Below, in pieces: positions 10,840 to 22,512 of a stretch of DNA of 64,000 nt (its first letter is position 1; each line of letters begins with the position of its first letter). The position numbers and the translations under genes are program-made. The DNA comes from Paguma larvata (Eukaryota; Chordata; Mammalia; Carnivora; Viverridae): assembly GCA_030068075.1 (NCBI GenBank), contig CM057831.1, positions 9,467,370 to 9,531,369 of the forward strand, read 5' to 3'. A model generated the notes under the pieces. It saw only the letters and a program-made list of their open reading frames with translations. It did no database searches and was not told the DNA's origin.

Positions 10840-12657
10840 AGAGGGCAGACGAGGGGCAGAGAAAGAGAGACACACAGAATCTGAAGCAGACTCCAGGCTC
10901 TGAGCTGTCAGCACAGAGCCTGACACAGGGCTCAAACTCACAACTGTGAGATCGTGACCTGGGCCGAAGTCAGACGCTTAACTGACTGAGCCACCCAGGC
11001 ACCCTGACTTTATACATGTCTAATCCTAACCATAAAATGCTATCATTATTACTTTATCTATCTATTTATTTATTATTTATTGGGAAAGCACGAGTGAGGA
11101 GGAGGGACAGAGAGGAGGACAGAGGATCTGAAGCAGGCTCTGTGCTGACAGGCTGACAGCAGCAAGCCTGACGAGGAGCTCAAACCCACGAACCATGAGA
11201 TCATGACCTGAGCTGAAGCTGGACGCTCAACCGACTGAGCCACCCAGGTGCCCCAATTACTACTCTATTTTAAAGATGAGGAAACAAGCTTACAGAGGTG
11301 AAATGTCCTGCCCACAGCCACACAGCCCACAAAGTGGCACAGCTAGGCCAGAAACTCTGGTGTTATGCCAAAGCTCGAGCGAGTTTCACTACATGGCACT
11401 GCCTCCAAAGAATCCGCACAAGTCAGAAGGGCAGGAAGACAGAAAGCAAGAATTGGCAAGAACCAAATCAGGAAAGGAAATAGATTTGTTCTCTGGAACT
11501 GGGCATATTAGTTCCCTAGGGCTGCCTAACAAAGGACCACAAAGTGAGTGGCTCAAAACAACAGAAACTATTCTCTCACAGTTCTGGAGGCTTGGAGTCT
11601 GAAGTCAAGGTGTCTGCAACGCAATGCCCACTGGGAAGGCTCTAAGGGAGGAAGGACATCTGCTCCACTTCTGATAGCCCCAGGCCCACTCTGGCTAGTG
11701 GCAGCGGAGACCCAGTCCAATCTCAGTCTCTATCTCCGCATGGCTGTCTTCTCCCTAGGCCCTCCCCTCCCCGCCACCACGGCCAAACTTCCCTCTTCTT
11801 AAAAGGACACCAGTCATACTGGGTTTAGCGCCCATCCTAATCCACTATTACCGCCTCTTAACTAATTACATCTGCGAAGACACTATTTCCAAAGAATATC
11901 ACATTCTGACGTTCTGGGTGGACATGAATGGGTGCAGGGCACTATTCAACCCAGCACAGTGGGCTACAGAGTCTTCTCATTTGAAAAATGGGGACAATAA
12001 GAATACCCACTTCGTGGTGGTATCATGAAGCTTAAGTAAATTCATTTAGGTCTACAGTACCTAGAACGGCATCAGGTGCAAGACAAGAACTGTTAACAGC
12101 ATCGCTATTAAGAGTAACAGGAAGTAAGCACAGGTCTCTCTCTCAGAACCGGAGTCCCTGGGATTGCTGAACCCCACACACAGGTTCTGGGCCCTAAATA
12201 CCCAAACACGGAGTCTTTGGATGAGCTCCATCATTATTCTCGGGACAAGACACTCATTCTCTACTGGAGCGGACGGAATGCTACAAGGGCGGGAAAAGAG
12301 TAATCAAAGTTACGGCCGGGCTGGAGACGGCGGAGATAGCACCCAGGGGTGCGAGGAGCGCGCAGGGCGCCCGAGAGGGGCGCCGGGCTCCGGCCGCACA
12401 AGCCCTGCGAGGAGCGGGGCGGGCGGCCGGGAGACGGGGAAGCGCCGGCCGAGGGCGGAGTTGGGGAGAGGGGCGCGAGCCGCCGCAGGCCCCGCCCCGC
12501 CAGAACCAACTCACCCCTTGCCTCCGGCCCCGCCAGGCTTCGGCCGCTTTCTGCGACGCTTGCGACCGGACTCAGGACCCCCATCGACGCCGGCACCCGC
12601 CCCAGACAAATAACGCTTCAGGTACTCGGCCTTGGAGACCGGCGGAGCTGCCGCCAT
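1115..12657 (-). CDS. BUD13: BUD13 homolog, 5' five coding exons (partial; 3' end outside window)
   Basis: BUD13 is a nuclear subunit of the RES (retention and splicing) complex that binds the spliceosome. Five exons read as one frame: 12657-12515 (starts MAAAPPVSKAEYLKRYLSG), 9880-9787 (MRIVDDDVSW, acidic run), 6013-5929 (VAEFVDERPEEVKQMEAF), 3830-3075 and 1332-1115. Their 1296 bases make exactly 432 codons and all junctions are GT..AG. Exon 4 (756 bases) is almost wholly an Arg/Ser/Pro-rich array of 13-residue repeats (RHDTPDPSPPRRV type). Exon 5 carries four related DSDLSPPR blocks and ends at ..PPGKK. The conserved C-terminal RES-binding part, about 200 residues in human, lies left of base 1, and I see no further exon in 1-1110. 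Introns hold SINEs, MIR/L2 pieces and a 7SK copy. Identity is very secure; the repeat count should be treated as assembly-sensitive. Confidence 0.96.
2096..2316 (+). mobile_element. Felid CAN-SINE, young, perfect 16-base TSD
   Basis: Full tRNA-derived SINE with head GGGGCGCCTGAGTGGCTAAG, a pyrimidine-rich tract and an A-rich tail. It is flanked by an identical 16-base duplication, ATAAAAGCAAAATTTA, at 2080-2095 and 2317-2332. It lies in a BUD13 intron. Confidence 0.93.
2705..2892 (+). mobile_element. CAN-SINE, diverged
   Basis: Diverged head (ATCTGAGGGGCTCAGCTGG), internal TCGAGCCCCATGTCAGGCTC and a pyrimidine-rich tract, ending in an A-rich tail. It lies in BUD13 intron 4, upstream of exon 5. 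Confidence 0.85.
3487..3797 (-). repeat. BUD13: 39-base coding minisatellite in BUD13 exon 4
   Basis: About eight tandem units of 39 bases, each encoding 13 residues of the type RHDTPDPSPPRRV. On the plus strand each unit contains GACCCTCCTGGGGGGAGA. Units differ by only one to a few bases, then decay into degenerate repeats toward 3250. The unit length is a multiple of three, so copy-number change keeps the reading frame. Human BUD13 has a similar but more diverged array, so the high internal identity here suggests recent homogenisation. Confidence 0.9.
3999..4225 (+). mobile_element. Felid CAN-SINE
   Basis: Complete element flanked by the identical duplication TAACCTCTCCTA at 3987-3998 and 4226-4237. 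It lies about 170 bases from BUD13 exon 4, on the upstream side. Confidence 0.93.
4640..4830 (-). mobile_element. MIR-type SINE
   Basis: CCCCATTTTACAGATGGAGA with flanking MIR-like text. A weaker similar stretch is at 4260-4440. Confidence 0.65.
6850..7370. mobile_element. Two MIR-type elements in opposite orientation
   Basis: At 6850-7030, TGCCAGGCACTGTGTTTGGG (reverse orientation). At 7100-7350, CAAGTTATTTTCTCTAAGCC and CCTCAGTTGTGAAAGGAGG (forward). Confidence 0.6.
7840..8240 (+). mobile_element. Ancient L1/HAL1-like 3' fragment
   Basis: CAACCATTAAAAGTCACG, a cluster resembling the 'one sample per site' L1ME/HAL1 tail, and CAGTATGATCCCAATTATAT. Similar degraded material lies at 2333-2690. 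No coding capacity is retained. Confidence 0.45.
8428..8535 (+). mobile_element. Older short CAN-SINE
   Basis: Short variant without the pyrimidine tract, ending GGTGTAGAGATTACTTAAAAA. It is flanked by TATGTATTGCTTTT and CATGTATTGCTTTT. Confidence 0.8.
8655..8758 (-). mobile_element. Older short CAN-SINE, inverted
   Basis: Reverse of the same short variant: TTAAAGTAATCTCTACACCC through GAGCCAAACAGGTGCCCC. It forms an inverted pair with the copy 120 bases to the left. Confidence 0.8.
9441..9656 (+). mobile_element. Felid CAN-SINE
   Basis: Head GGGGCACCTAGGTGGCTCAG, pyrimidine tract and AATAAATAAATAAACTTAAA tail. It lies near BUD13 exon 2, about 130 bases away. Confidence 0.92.
9945..10720 (+). 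mobile_element. L2 LINE 3' fragment, interrupted by the 7SK copy
   Basis: Ancient L2-type sequence: TCCTACAAGATTCTGCAAGGTCC.. through CTCCCTCTGCCTGACC-like text, resuming after the 7SK insert (CTTGACTTCCCCCC.., AACAGTAATGGTCC-like). Identification is by resemblance to the L2 3' end; the boundaries are approximate. Confidence 0.55.
10178..10406 (-). pseudogene. 3'-truncated 7SK small nuclear RNA copy
   Basis: On the minus strand this begins GATGCGAGGGCGATCTGGCT and continues with high similarity to 7SK RNA through GCTGACATCTGTC-like and CCGATAGAGGAGGACCG blocks, ending near GAACCTCCAAACAAG. It therefore covers roughly the first 220-230 of about 331 bases. The 3' part and the terminal T run are missing. 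It sits inside an older L2 fragment in BUD13 intron 1, and both edges carry TCATTCTT, a likely short target-site duplication. It is a retrocopy, not expected to make functional RNA; the 7SK upstream promoter is absent. Confidence 0.9.
10784..11004 (-). mobile_element. Felid CAN-SINE, inverted
   Basis: Reverse element from a TTTATTTATTTTTGAGAGAG tail through CTGAGCCACCCAGGCACCC. It is flanked by near-identical ACTTTATACATCTCTAA and ACTTTATACATGTCTAA. Confidence 0.92.
11052..11254 (-). mobile_element. Felid CAN-SINE, inverted
   Basis: Reverse element with a (TCTA/TTTA)-rich tail and head CTGAGCCACCCAGGTGCCCC, 47 bases from the previous copy. Confidence 0.9.
11506..11958 (+). mobile_element. 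ERVL-MaLR (MLT1-type) solo LTR
   Basis: Starts TATTAGTTCCCTAGGGCTGC and contains CTCACAGTTCTGGAGGCTTGG, the signature of MLT1-class LTRs. It ends near TATTCAACCCAGCACA. It is noncoding, with no internal retroviral gene. It lies in BUD13 intron 1. Confidence 0.75.
11975..12115 (+). mobile_element. MIR-type fragment
   Basis: GAAAAATGGGGACAATAAGA through GTAAATTCATTTAGGTC, a MIR 3' half. Confidence 0.6.
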
Positions 12658-12860
12658 AGCAGCGGCGGGGGCGGGGAGACGGCTCGGCGCTGGGGACAAA
12701 ATTCTTGAACGCAAAACGCACGGAGAGGCCTTGAGGAGGCGGGGCCGGGACCGGAAGTGGTGAAGAGCGGGGCGCCCTGCCTGGGCTGACACGAGAGCGC
12801 GTCCGCAGGCTGAAGAGGAGCGCGCCCACGTCCGGGGCCCCCTCCGCGTCCGTCCGCCCG
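12340..12860 (-). promoter_or_regulatory. BUD13: BUD13 CpG-island promoter and 5' UTR
   Basis: Dense CpG over the first coding exon and upstream, with no TATA box at a sensible distance. A consensus ETS/GABP-type site, CCGGAAGTG, is at 12751-12759, about 95 bases upstream of the start codon. This is the usual architecture of a housekeeping promoter. The exact transcription start is not visible. Confidence 0.7.
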
Positions 12861-14273
12861 CGCAACCGTGGTTTCCCGTGTGTCCATCTGTCTGCTCTTT
12901 CAACAGGTGGCGCACCAGCACGGGGCCACAGCCACGATCCAAACAAGACCTCTGCCCCAGCCCCAGGCAGCTTCAGACGCACAGGTGTCAAGGACAGGGG
13001 CCCTGGAGGGGCAGTGTGTCAGAGTTGGGGCTCCGTAACTTCCTAACCGTAGGACCTTGGGCAAGTTATTTAACAAAATGAGGAGAATGGCACCTAACCG
13101 CATGGTTGGGAGGAATGAGATACTATTACTGCGTGAAGTGCTTAGAGAAGTGTCTAGAGCCAGTGCGTATTACTTTATTTGTATTAGTTTAGGTTGTGGG
13201 GGGCAGAGACCCTGCTCTAATAGGCTTCTAAGTACCATTCAAGAGAGGAAGTCAGGAATTCCAAAGCCAGTGTAACTACTATGAAAAAATATGGAGATTT
13301 CCAACCTGTGAACGTCCCCACGTTTGATCTCCTAGGTGACCCCTAGCTAATTAACTCTTGTCTAGAATCTTTCCAATGAAAAGGACCCGTTTCTACTTTC
13401 AGTCTAGCAAACCAAGTTTGAGGTTGAATTTTGATTCTCAAGTTTGTTCCACAAATGAGAAAACAGAAGCCCGGAGAGGTGAAGGAAGTTGCCCTAACCT
13501 CAGACAGCCAAAACATGACCCTTGGGAGCAGAGGCTAGCAAAGTGAGGTGCTAGAGGTAAATCCAAAATTCTCGAAATAAAATATTAGCTCGTGTTATTT
13601 TCCTTGGTTCACGTTAAATTTTTGTCAATTTGTGTCCGTATCTTAGTCAAGAAGCCTTGTTAAACGTTCTAGATACTCAGAATTTAGGCTACGTGTTCAA
13701 AAAACACTTATACATATTAAAAACAGGTGCATGCATAAACTTTTAGCCGCTGGCTTATCCTGAGCGGTCCAGCTCAGGCCCAGGAAAAAAAGCAGACTGT
13801 GTTTCTGAGGGCTTGTGGGAGAGGGGACACTGGGCTGATACAGGGCTTCACTCGCTGGAGGGCCCCATGGGTCCCCCCAGACACAGCCCTGTGCCGGCTT
13901 CCAGTCCACTTTGGGGGGATCTCAAGCTGAATGCCCAAGCCCTGCCTCTGCCCCTGCCGGCAGCAGGCATCTGAGTGCTTCCTCCTCCTGCTCTGGCAAA
14001 CATTGCCAGCATAGCCTTCTCCACGCCATCGAACCCATCCCCTGCCCATGTCTCCAGTTCTGCCACTCCCCTTCCTACTCGCTTTGGCCTGACGAGTCCT
14101 AAGCTCTGATCCCAACCCTGTCTAGCCCACAGGGCAGTTGAGCAGGATCAAATTTATGTCCCGGGGCACTGGCTCACTTTGGCCTCTAGTATAGTCGCTG
14201 CATCCGGTAAAGCAAATGCAGGAATTGGGGACTCGACCTCAAAAGTCCACTTTAAGCCCCGTGACTGCAGGGC
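12861..14273. other. BUD13-ZPR1 intergenic interval
   Basis: No gene supported. It contains a MIR fragment at about 13015-13165 (CCTTGGGCAAGTTATTTAAC) and otherwise unique sequence. The genes are head to tail, so the right end is the ZPR1 3' flank. Confidence 0.7.
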
Positions 14274-14279
14274 TTTATT
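14274..14279 (-). terminator. ZPR1: ZPR1 poly(A) signal (AATAAA)
   Basis: AATAAA on the minus strand, read as TTTATT in GGCTTTATTG. It lies about 640 bases beyond the ZPR1 stop codon. It is the first canonical hexamer found downstream; cleavage at this site is inferred. Confidence 0.6.
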
Positions 14280-14917
14280 GTGTTCGGTTCCGAGGAATGC
14301 CGGGCACAAAGCAAGCACTCAAACAGCTACCGAAGGAATGAAGAAATGCCAGCTCCAATCCCCAAACTGGCTACACTGGGGAAAAATTTTCTTCAGGAAA
14401 TTGAATTCTACCAGCACAGTATCCAACAAGGACAGAGTGAATTCAGAGGCCAGTCCTGTTGGAAAGCCGTCATTTTAATGAGAACTTCTCCTGTGGTTAC
14501 TCTCTCCCCTCAGAAGACTCTTTTTCCTGTTGAAAGCCAGAATTTTCTATTCCCCAACCAACGCCCACATCCAGAGAGCGCTGCCTTCCATCTTCGGAGT
14601 TCCAGCAGCAGCGAGAGCGTTCTGTGGAGGGAGGGTGAAGACTTGGTAGGGAGAGGGCGATGAGGACACGCCCCATAGTTCACTTCTGGGTTTCTTCCCA
14701 GGCCGATTCAAAACCTCCAAAATACGGTCCAACGGTTGGCTTGCACTTCTGTCACAAACTGTTCACAGACTGTGCCCACATCTCTGACTCAGACCAGGCG
14801 TCCTCCCCACCACATGGGCAAGGCCTGGTGGGGAGGACACCCCCAGCCTTTCCCGATACTAATAAATAACCTCTCGGTCTGAGCAGCGCTGGAGGCTGGC
14901 TCGGGAACCATCCGGTA

Positions 14918-17900
14918 CTACCGCTGTGGGGCCAGGCCTGTCTCATAGCCCTCTGTCTTCATGTCGTTGAGCCCTAGCTCCTCGTTCTGGTCAAACGTGC
15001 GCTGATAATGCTCCACCTTCATCTCAGGATCATCTTCAGGCGCGTACACATTCTGCAAGGTCAGGGACAGACAGTCAGTGCCTGTGCCACCCAGCTATCT
15101 GCCCCCTCCCCCCGCTGGGTGGCTTCCAACTCCCACCTTTCCAAAAACTTAATGAGTTTTTTACTCGAAAGGCTTCCCAATTCCCTATAGCTAGGCTCGA
15201 CTAGCGAGCAGCAACAGAACCCAAGAGAGTCCCAAGAAAGGGACCCTCCGGCCCTTGGTAGAATTCGGGAAGTCTGTCTAAAAAACTTTCTATCTGCACC
15301 TTCTTATGAAGAATATAGCAAGTCTGAATCGTAGAGAGACAAACGGTTCTGCCTGACCAACAATAACTGCTTGACAAATGTGAAAGATACTATAAATCAC
15401 CAGAACATCTCTCCAGTCCGCTTAAAGCCTCTCGGGTTTCCTATTTCAGCCTCTGGACAAGGCACCACTTCTCCTCACTCCACAATGAGATTTGCAAAAC
15501 GGCAACTCCGTTGCAAGGGCCAAGAGCTAAACTAGAGAAAGGAGGAGCCTCGGAGTCTCTTTTTTTTCCCTCTTGACACACACACTTAGAGTCTCTCCTG
15601 CCTGCCCTCACTTCTTGAGGTCTCGAATTCTTAGGGGTTCCTTGATAATTAAAGAGCAGTTCATTTAGAATCACGTGTCCAGCTTCTGGAGAAACCATAC
15701 ATATTCCAGGAAGGTCAGCAAAGAGATGTCCGCTAACCATCAGGGAAGGTCGACCGTACCTGCAAGTAGCTGTTTCCCGCTGGATCATTCATAATCAAGT
15801 GAGCCTTCATGTTACCCTCAAGGATCTAAACGAAAGGGAAGACAGCACATAAATTTCACATTGTTCTTCGTAAGAAGGGGCTGGTCTACCGGAAAAGAAC
15901 CAACTCGATTTACGTGGCAGAATCCCCAAAAGTTTTAGAAACTGCTGAAATGAGGTACCTCTCCAAGTGGGATGGAGAAGACCTGAATTAAAGGCTGTAT
16001 GAAAGCGACTTAAGCAGCAATGTGACAACAACTGCCCTTTCCCTGCCCCAGCAGAAAACTGCAGGATTCACGCTACGGCCTAGGGGGCACCAGCCTCATT
16101 GAGGGGTGGAGGGACAGGAGGCAAGGCCAGGAGGTTAAGTGAACGAGTTGTCATTAGAAACAGAGGTACGTGGCCAGCCCTCTTCCCACACTGCGCTCTC
16201 GGAACACGGCCAGCCAAGTCATCCTCCACAGGCCAGGAAATGGAACACCCGCAGGTGGCGTGAGCAGCCCGAGAGGGAAAACCTAACAGCGCCGGCACTG
16301 GGGTTTTAGCCCAACAAAGGGCTAAGCTAACTGCCCTACAAGGAGCCCAACTTGAGCGAGATTCACCTCTACGCCGGTGTTTCAGCCCTCTACTTTTAAG
16401 TTGACAAGGACTATCAGACACCTGAGCAAAGCCCCAACTTTGAAAGACAAAGTCAAGGGGGGGGGGGGGACAACAATTTAAAAGGAAATGGAAACTATGC
16501 AAGGAAAATAAAACATCAGAAGAAGACAAACCAACAAGAAGATTCTCAAGAGGAAAAAAAAAACACAACATCCTTAAAACAACAGGATGCTACTGAAAAA
16601 AGGGAGGAGGGAGAGTATTCAAAGACCGAAAAAAAAAAAAAAAAAAAAACCTCTTGGAAAAGTAGTGTCAACGAAAAACCCAACTGCAGCTACTAGAGCG
16701 CTCCAACGAAACGAAGGAGAAAACCCAGAAAGAAAACATGGCCGATGGAAACCAGGAGAATCCCCGACAAGTTGGTTAGATGTTTAGAAGGAGGCAGGAC
16801 GTGGTACATGGCGGCCTCTTATCCACTGGCATCCCAGGACCGCAAGGACCGAAGGGCCAGGGCCAGAATCATCTCACCTGGTCTAACTTCTGGCTAAACT
16901 CCTGCAGTTTCTCCATCTGGCCAGGACTGGAACTGTCGCCCAGGGTGAAGGGGTTCTTGGTCACCTGCAATAAACGGCATCCAAGCTGCTAGAATACCAG
17001 GTTTGCCATTACGCTGGTGGGGACGGCAGGACGGGGCGCAGTCAGGAAGCCTGGGCCTCCGCGCCGCCGTTCTGACCTCAGCGGCCACCGCTCAGAGCAC
17101 AGAGATCAAGCTGCCAGGATGACGACTGGCAATACGAAACAGAAACTGTCCAGATGCCCCTCCAGCACGAACTCCCGCTCTCGTTTGAAGATGAAATGCA
17201 AGGTATACTTTACAAAGCCCAAATGCCTGCCAACTGGGAATCAGGTAGGCGACATGATTCAGGAGAGTAAGTACATGGGCTAAGTCAGCGCACGCGCCTA
17301 TCCATGCTGGAGAGTTTCGGGTGCTGTAAGGACCCTCCTCCCCGCATTTTACATTGAAATGAGTGACTTACCCAAAACCACAAACTATCTACAGTGTCCC
17401 AGGGGTAAGCCTGGGAGTCTCCCTTCAGAATTTCCGGTCGCCTTATCTTCACAATCCAACCTAATCTTTAAGTCTCTCGAAACCAGCAAAGAAACCCCCA
17501 GTTAAGAGCTCCCAACACCAGGACGTGTGAGGCCTTCCAGCCCCCTCCCCGCAGCCACACTGCTGCGGCGGCCGTGCGCCACACTCCGGTGACTCACCAG
17601 TTCCCGGATGTCTTTCAGTAGCCCCTCCAGTGTGGTGAACTTGCCCCCGAGGACGGCCATTCCCAGTTCGAATTCCAGCTCTGGGATCTCCACACTGCAC
17701 GTCTCAGACTGGGAGAGGAGAGGTCAGATTAGGTCTTAGAACGGGAGCCCCTTAGAAAATGCGAACCAGAGCCCTCCTACCAAATTAACACCAGCAGCGG
17801 TAGTCTGGGGAAACAGCTGCCCCAGTTCTTTCCGACGCTCCAGTTAAAGGCGGGCTCACGGGCCTCTCCGTGCGAACCACAGAAAAGGAAGCAACCTAAT

Positions 17901-20900
17901 AAAGTGGCATTCTGAGTCATGGCTCCAAGCTGCCAGGTAGCCTGTCATTAGAGACTAGAGACAAGGGCCCTTGCAGACATTGGAGGCAAAAAGCTGCCAA
18001 GTCATCAGAGAGAATTTGTGGGTCACCTTCTGAATCTGTACTTCCTGGCATGGATTAACTCTGCTCAGGGGTCCCAAGACCCAGGGAAGTTAGGAGGTAC
18101 CACGCGATCCCAGGACATAATTTTACGAAGACAATTTCCCCTAGACAGAGACAGCCACGCGAGGCGGAGAGACGCCTGCCAAGCAGGATGTTACCTTGAG
18201 CACATCTCTGGTCAGATCCGAGGGATGTGTCATGTGGAAGGTGATCCTGGTGCCCAAGGGTTCTACTGCACCTCCAGATTTCACCTGCACAGACAACGGA
18301 GGTCAGGAACAGCAGCGGAGACATGGGATCGTCCCCTGAGGCCCGGGAGATCTGGGGCGGGGGGTTAGACCTCTGATCAGGCCTACTAGCAGCTACCAAG
18401 GACAGAGCCTTCTAAACTAGCAGAGGCGACGGTCACCCAAACCGAAGCCAAGAGCTGGCCAGCAGCCTGCCAAAACTTACCCCAAATTGCCAACAAACTC
18501 TGAATTTAACTTTTAAAAAAAAACTGACTCTTGAGGTTGAAAGGGACTTTCAACTGCATCCAATGTGTGGATGCACCTTATAATATTCTGGCTTCGGAAT
18601 GAAAACAGCTTTAAAAAAAAAAAGAATTTAAACAGCTTATGTTTAAATACACTCAGGGAAAGGTAATGTACAACGCTCCAAGGCAGTCAATTCTATTTTC
18701 AGAGAGCTCTAGGAAGTTTTCTATTACTGAGTCAAAATCTGCTTCCCTGCACTTCCAACCCTTTAAGAGGTGGGTCAAAAAAAGGGTCTCTCAAAAAAAA
18801 AAAGAGAGAGAGAGAGAGAGCACACACCTCTCTCTTCCGTATAACCAATCTTTAAGACTTAAAAGAGTTACGGCATCTCTAACTTTTCTTCACTAATTCC
18901 CAGTACCTTCAAGGGCGCCTCACCCTGCCCTAAATCCACGACCCAGCTTCCTCCCTCCTCACCCCAAAGCAGATCGGGGACAGATCTAAGTTGAACAGGG
19001 TTACCTCATTGGTCCGATGGCCACAGCTGTCACAGTTGGTAGCCATGATGATAACCTCCTTAAAGTGGGGGATTTCTGGAAGCCGGAGTTAAGGAAATCT
19101 GCTTCCGGGATAGCAAGAGCACCTTCTGGGGGAGGACAGATCCGAACCCTGAACACAACTGCTAGTCCTAGGACTACAGGAACTAGATCACAAGCAGCAG
19201 CCTAACTCAGACAGTTCTACAGCAGAGGGCAAAGTCACAATCCATGGCAATCCTTGTTCACAAATATCTGAAGACAGGACTCGGGCCAAACACAGGACCC
19301 TAGAAACCAGGGCCTCATTCTGTCTGGAACCCAAAAGTCACGGTGCACGGTCTCAGCAAAGGCAACACCTGGAGACTACCCCTCCCCAGCCTGCACACAA
19401 TCTTCACGCCCGAGGCCGAGGAGGAGCAGCCCGGCGGCCCAACCAAAGATACGAACTAGCTTCATGTTGGTCTGAGCCGGAGCATTGCATTCTGGACAGT
19501 TTGTGTTGAACTGCAGCACCTGGAACACAGCATGGGGAAGTGGGGTGAGCCCGGCTCCAGCTAAACACATGCAGCAGGTGAGCCCGCAGTCGCCCGTGTC
19601 GGTGGTGAGAGACTGAGCGGCAGTCCCCGCCCACAGCTCTGCTCCTTCCTCCGCACTCACTTCGTTTCGGAGATCTTCCTCTTCTGGCTTCTCCTCCGGT
19701 GCCTCAGCCTAGCAGAGCAGAGATACAAATCACGCGTTGGTGCATATACCTCAGCTTCCCCAACACCCGGCCTCGGAGCGAGAGAAAATACTCTGGCCTG
19801 TGTACGTCAGCTGCCACCTTATGTTTTTAAGAGAGAGACCGGGAAGCAAAGCCCCAGTCCGGGGAAGAACAGAGCTTAAGACAGGATCGCAGTCCCTGCC
19901 AAACTTTATCGTACAGTTTGTCTTAAGTCTGGACGTGAGCTAGAGGAGATACACAGACGTGCGGAGATAGGGGACACAGGGCAGCAACGGCAAAGCAAGA
20001 TTCCACCGATTCCCAGCAGTCCAGAGAGCAAGGTAACGCCAGAGCATCTTGCGGGCTTCTTCGGCCTACGTACCTGGAGCCCCAGCATCTCTTCCTGCTG
20101 TACAGTCCGGTTATAGTGTGTGATCACCAGGGCGTGATCTTTCTGGGGGGCATGCGGGTTTTCCACGAAGCTGTTCCCTGAGGGGTCATCGATGATCTGA
20201 CAGACGGGGGCAGAGGGAGTCATTACAACGAGAAATCACATACGGTCCTCCACCTGCCACCAGACCTCCCTGGCACCAGTGGAACAACCCCTGACAGTCC
20301 TAAGGGGCTCTCCTTCCCCGAACCTAGGGCGCCTAGAGTTCCTCAGTACTCACCAGAGTGAAAGGAGAGGCCACTCGCTTCAGCTCTTTCAGTTTGACGA
20401 TGAACTCGTCAATTCTTTCAGCGACGCCTTCTTCGTTTGCCTAACGTGGTAGAAAGATGGTAAAAAAGCATTAGCCCTGACGACAGACCCCACTCCCTGT
20501 CAACGCCGCATCACCTCCGTCAGGAAGTCACCACCTGTCTTACTGTAAGTGGGAACAGAGAGACCCAGACTTCGCAAGGAGATTCAGCATGTAAGTTCGG
20601 GAGTGCCAAACGAGCTTCCATGTCTCACTCGCGCAACCATGTAGCCCAGGCTCTCGTGCCAGGTTAGAAACACAACAGTCAATAAGAAAGAGCCCTCTCG
20701 TGTGGCTCCTCGGCCAGGGGGAAAGACAAATGACTAAATGTACAACTATGTTACTTGTGGCATAATAAATATAAGGTACAGAGGAACGCTCAGGAAGGGG
20801 AGATAAATCCAAGGGGATTAGGAAAGGCTCTTCACAGGCAGCAGCATCCTTGCCTGTCGGAGAGGAGGTCTGATCTACCTTGGGGAAAGGGAAGTAGAAA

Positions 20901-22512
20901 CGATGGTGGATACAACATAGACAACATCCCGGCAGCTATAGCATCACCGCCTGCCTCCCCTGGAAGTTCTCCCGCATTCTATCAGAGACGGTTCAGCTAC
21001 GCGGGAAGCTGAACACTCTACTCCAACACACACACACACACACACACACGCGCACACGCGCGCCATTACTCCTTAAGCTGATGCAATGAGAAAGCCCCAG
21101 CTTACCCTTCGTGTGGGCTGATCCTGCTCCAGGCCAGAGATAGCACGGCTGATCAATCCTTCAACGGTGGTCAGGGCTGGGGTACGAGAAGCAAAGACAC
21201 ATGAGTCTTGACTATGCTATCCAACGCCTGTAGGACTCTGAGAAACGCACTTGAACTCTCTGGGCTCTGACATCAACTGTAACACGAGGAGGTCCGGAAC
21301 AAGGTTCCATTCATGTGTAGCAACAGGGATGCTAAGATTCTGTAATATGCGTGGTCCAGTCTTCCTATCACACTCTCCTGTCTCAAGCCGTTTTACCTAA
21401 GCTTTCGGGTTACGCTGAACCACTGAAGACCGCAGCAGTAACACGGCCAAACCCCAGCCACCAGGCCCGGCACCAGGGTTTCTGCAAAAAAGCCCGACCC
21501 CCAATCTTACACCCACCTCCCTTCTGACTGAAGGCAGGAATTTCAAAATCCAGCTCTGGGATCCTTGCGGTGGCAGAGTCGGTCTTCACCACTTCTCTGT
21601 TCATGTCCTGGGCAGGAAGGAAAACTTTCAGGCCGGAGAAGTCAAGCTTCGAGAGAAATACCAGACCCCAGTCCAGCAGTTTCTGCGTCTCTGCCCACGC
21701 AGGGGATCCAGACTACTCCTACCGAACAGGACATGTGTGAGCCCAGCTGCCCAAGGCCGGGAGTCCTGTTCGTAACAACGACTACTCATTTCATTCCTTG
21801 GACAAAATAAAATGACAAAGCACTTTCACAAGCCTTATCTGACCCGAACATCTGACAGCACCAAGACCATTTTACAAAGCAGGAAACTGAGGCTTGGGCA
21901 CATAAGGGGGATTCATTCGCGGCGCGTCACCTAGACCAGAGCTCTGACTGCAGTCCCCGACCCTTCCTCTGGACACTAGGGTACCTGCTCTGGGCTCCTC
22001 TCACCTCCTGCGTCCTGACGGTCAAAGCGTAGCGCACTCCCTGATCCTGGATCCTGCCTGCCGAATGGATCTCCGTGTTGTTCCAGCCACAGTGCTCACA
22101 GGAAAAGGAGCTCACGATTATTTCTCTGAAGAAGGGGATCTTGGTGAGCAGGAGGCGCGTCGTGCCCTGAGAAAGCAGAAAGCAGCTAGAAGGAATCAAT
22201 GAAGCCCCGTTCCCCGCCTACGGACCCCCGGGCGTGCCTCGCCTCCGGGTCCCCAACTGGGCCCACCTGGGTCGCCGACCCCACCGTCCTTCCCCGCCTT
22301 AGCTCAACCTCCCGCCGCCCGGGGCCGCGCCCCCGCCTCACGTTGCGGTAACAGTTCATGCACAGCGACTCGATCTCGGTGGGCTGCTGCTCCTCGTCCT
22401 CGGCGCTGATTGGCCGGAACAAGTGCTCGGGGGCTGGAGCCTGGGCCGGTGCGGGTGGGGGGACGGCAGTAGCCGCCGGGGGCCCAGGCTCCACAGCCCC
22501 GCTGGCCGCCAT
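14918..22512 (-). CDS. ZPR1: ZPR1 zinc finger protein, complete 14-exon gene
   Basis: ZPR1 (ZNF259) binds inactive EGF receptor and eEF1A, moves to the nucleus on growth stimulation and associates with SMN complexes. Coding exons: 22512-22342, 22166-22005, 21607-21517, 21176-21106, 20440-20354, 20196-20074, 19708-19661, 19519-19453, 19075-19005, 18284-18195, 17708-17598, 16964-16878, 15825-15760 and 15052-14918. They total 1380 bases, giving 459 residues and TAG, the same length as human. Two C4 zinc fingers are complete: CMNC 51/54 with CEHC 80/83, and CPEC 259/262 with CDSC 288/291. Each is followed by a ZPR1-type beta domain; [17 protein letters not shown] and [17 protein letters not shown] are the paired signatures. 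The start is the ATG at 22512, matching [10 protein letters not shown]; the GTG nine bases upstream is not needed. All junctions are GT..AG and nothing is broken. Confidence 0.98.
16457..16650. repeat. Poly(G) and poly(A) runs in ZPR1 intron
   Basis: A G run near 16457-16469 and an A run of about 23 at 16628-16650, in the intron between ZPR1 exons 12 and 13. Confidence 0.85.
21028..21062. repeat. (CA)n microsatellite in ZPR1 intron
   Basis: ACACACACACACACACAC followed by GCGCACACGCGCGCC, between ZPR1 exons 4 and 5. Confidence 0.9.

Noticed and set aside
11506..11958. Possible retroviral coding remnants near the MLT1-type LTRs (also 40689-41193)
   Set aside because: Only LTR-type noncoding text is present. 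No gag, pol or env-like frame was seen nearby.
12261..12942. Several open frames of 110-150 residues over the BUD13 CpG island
   Set aside because: High GC content removes stop codons. Only the frame beginning MAAAPPVSKAEYLKRYLSG belongs to a recognised gene.
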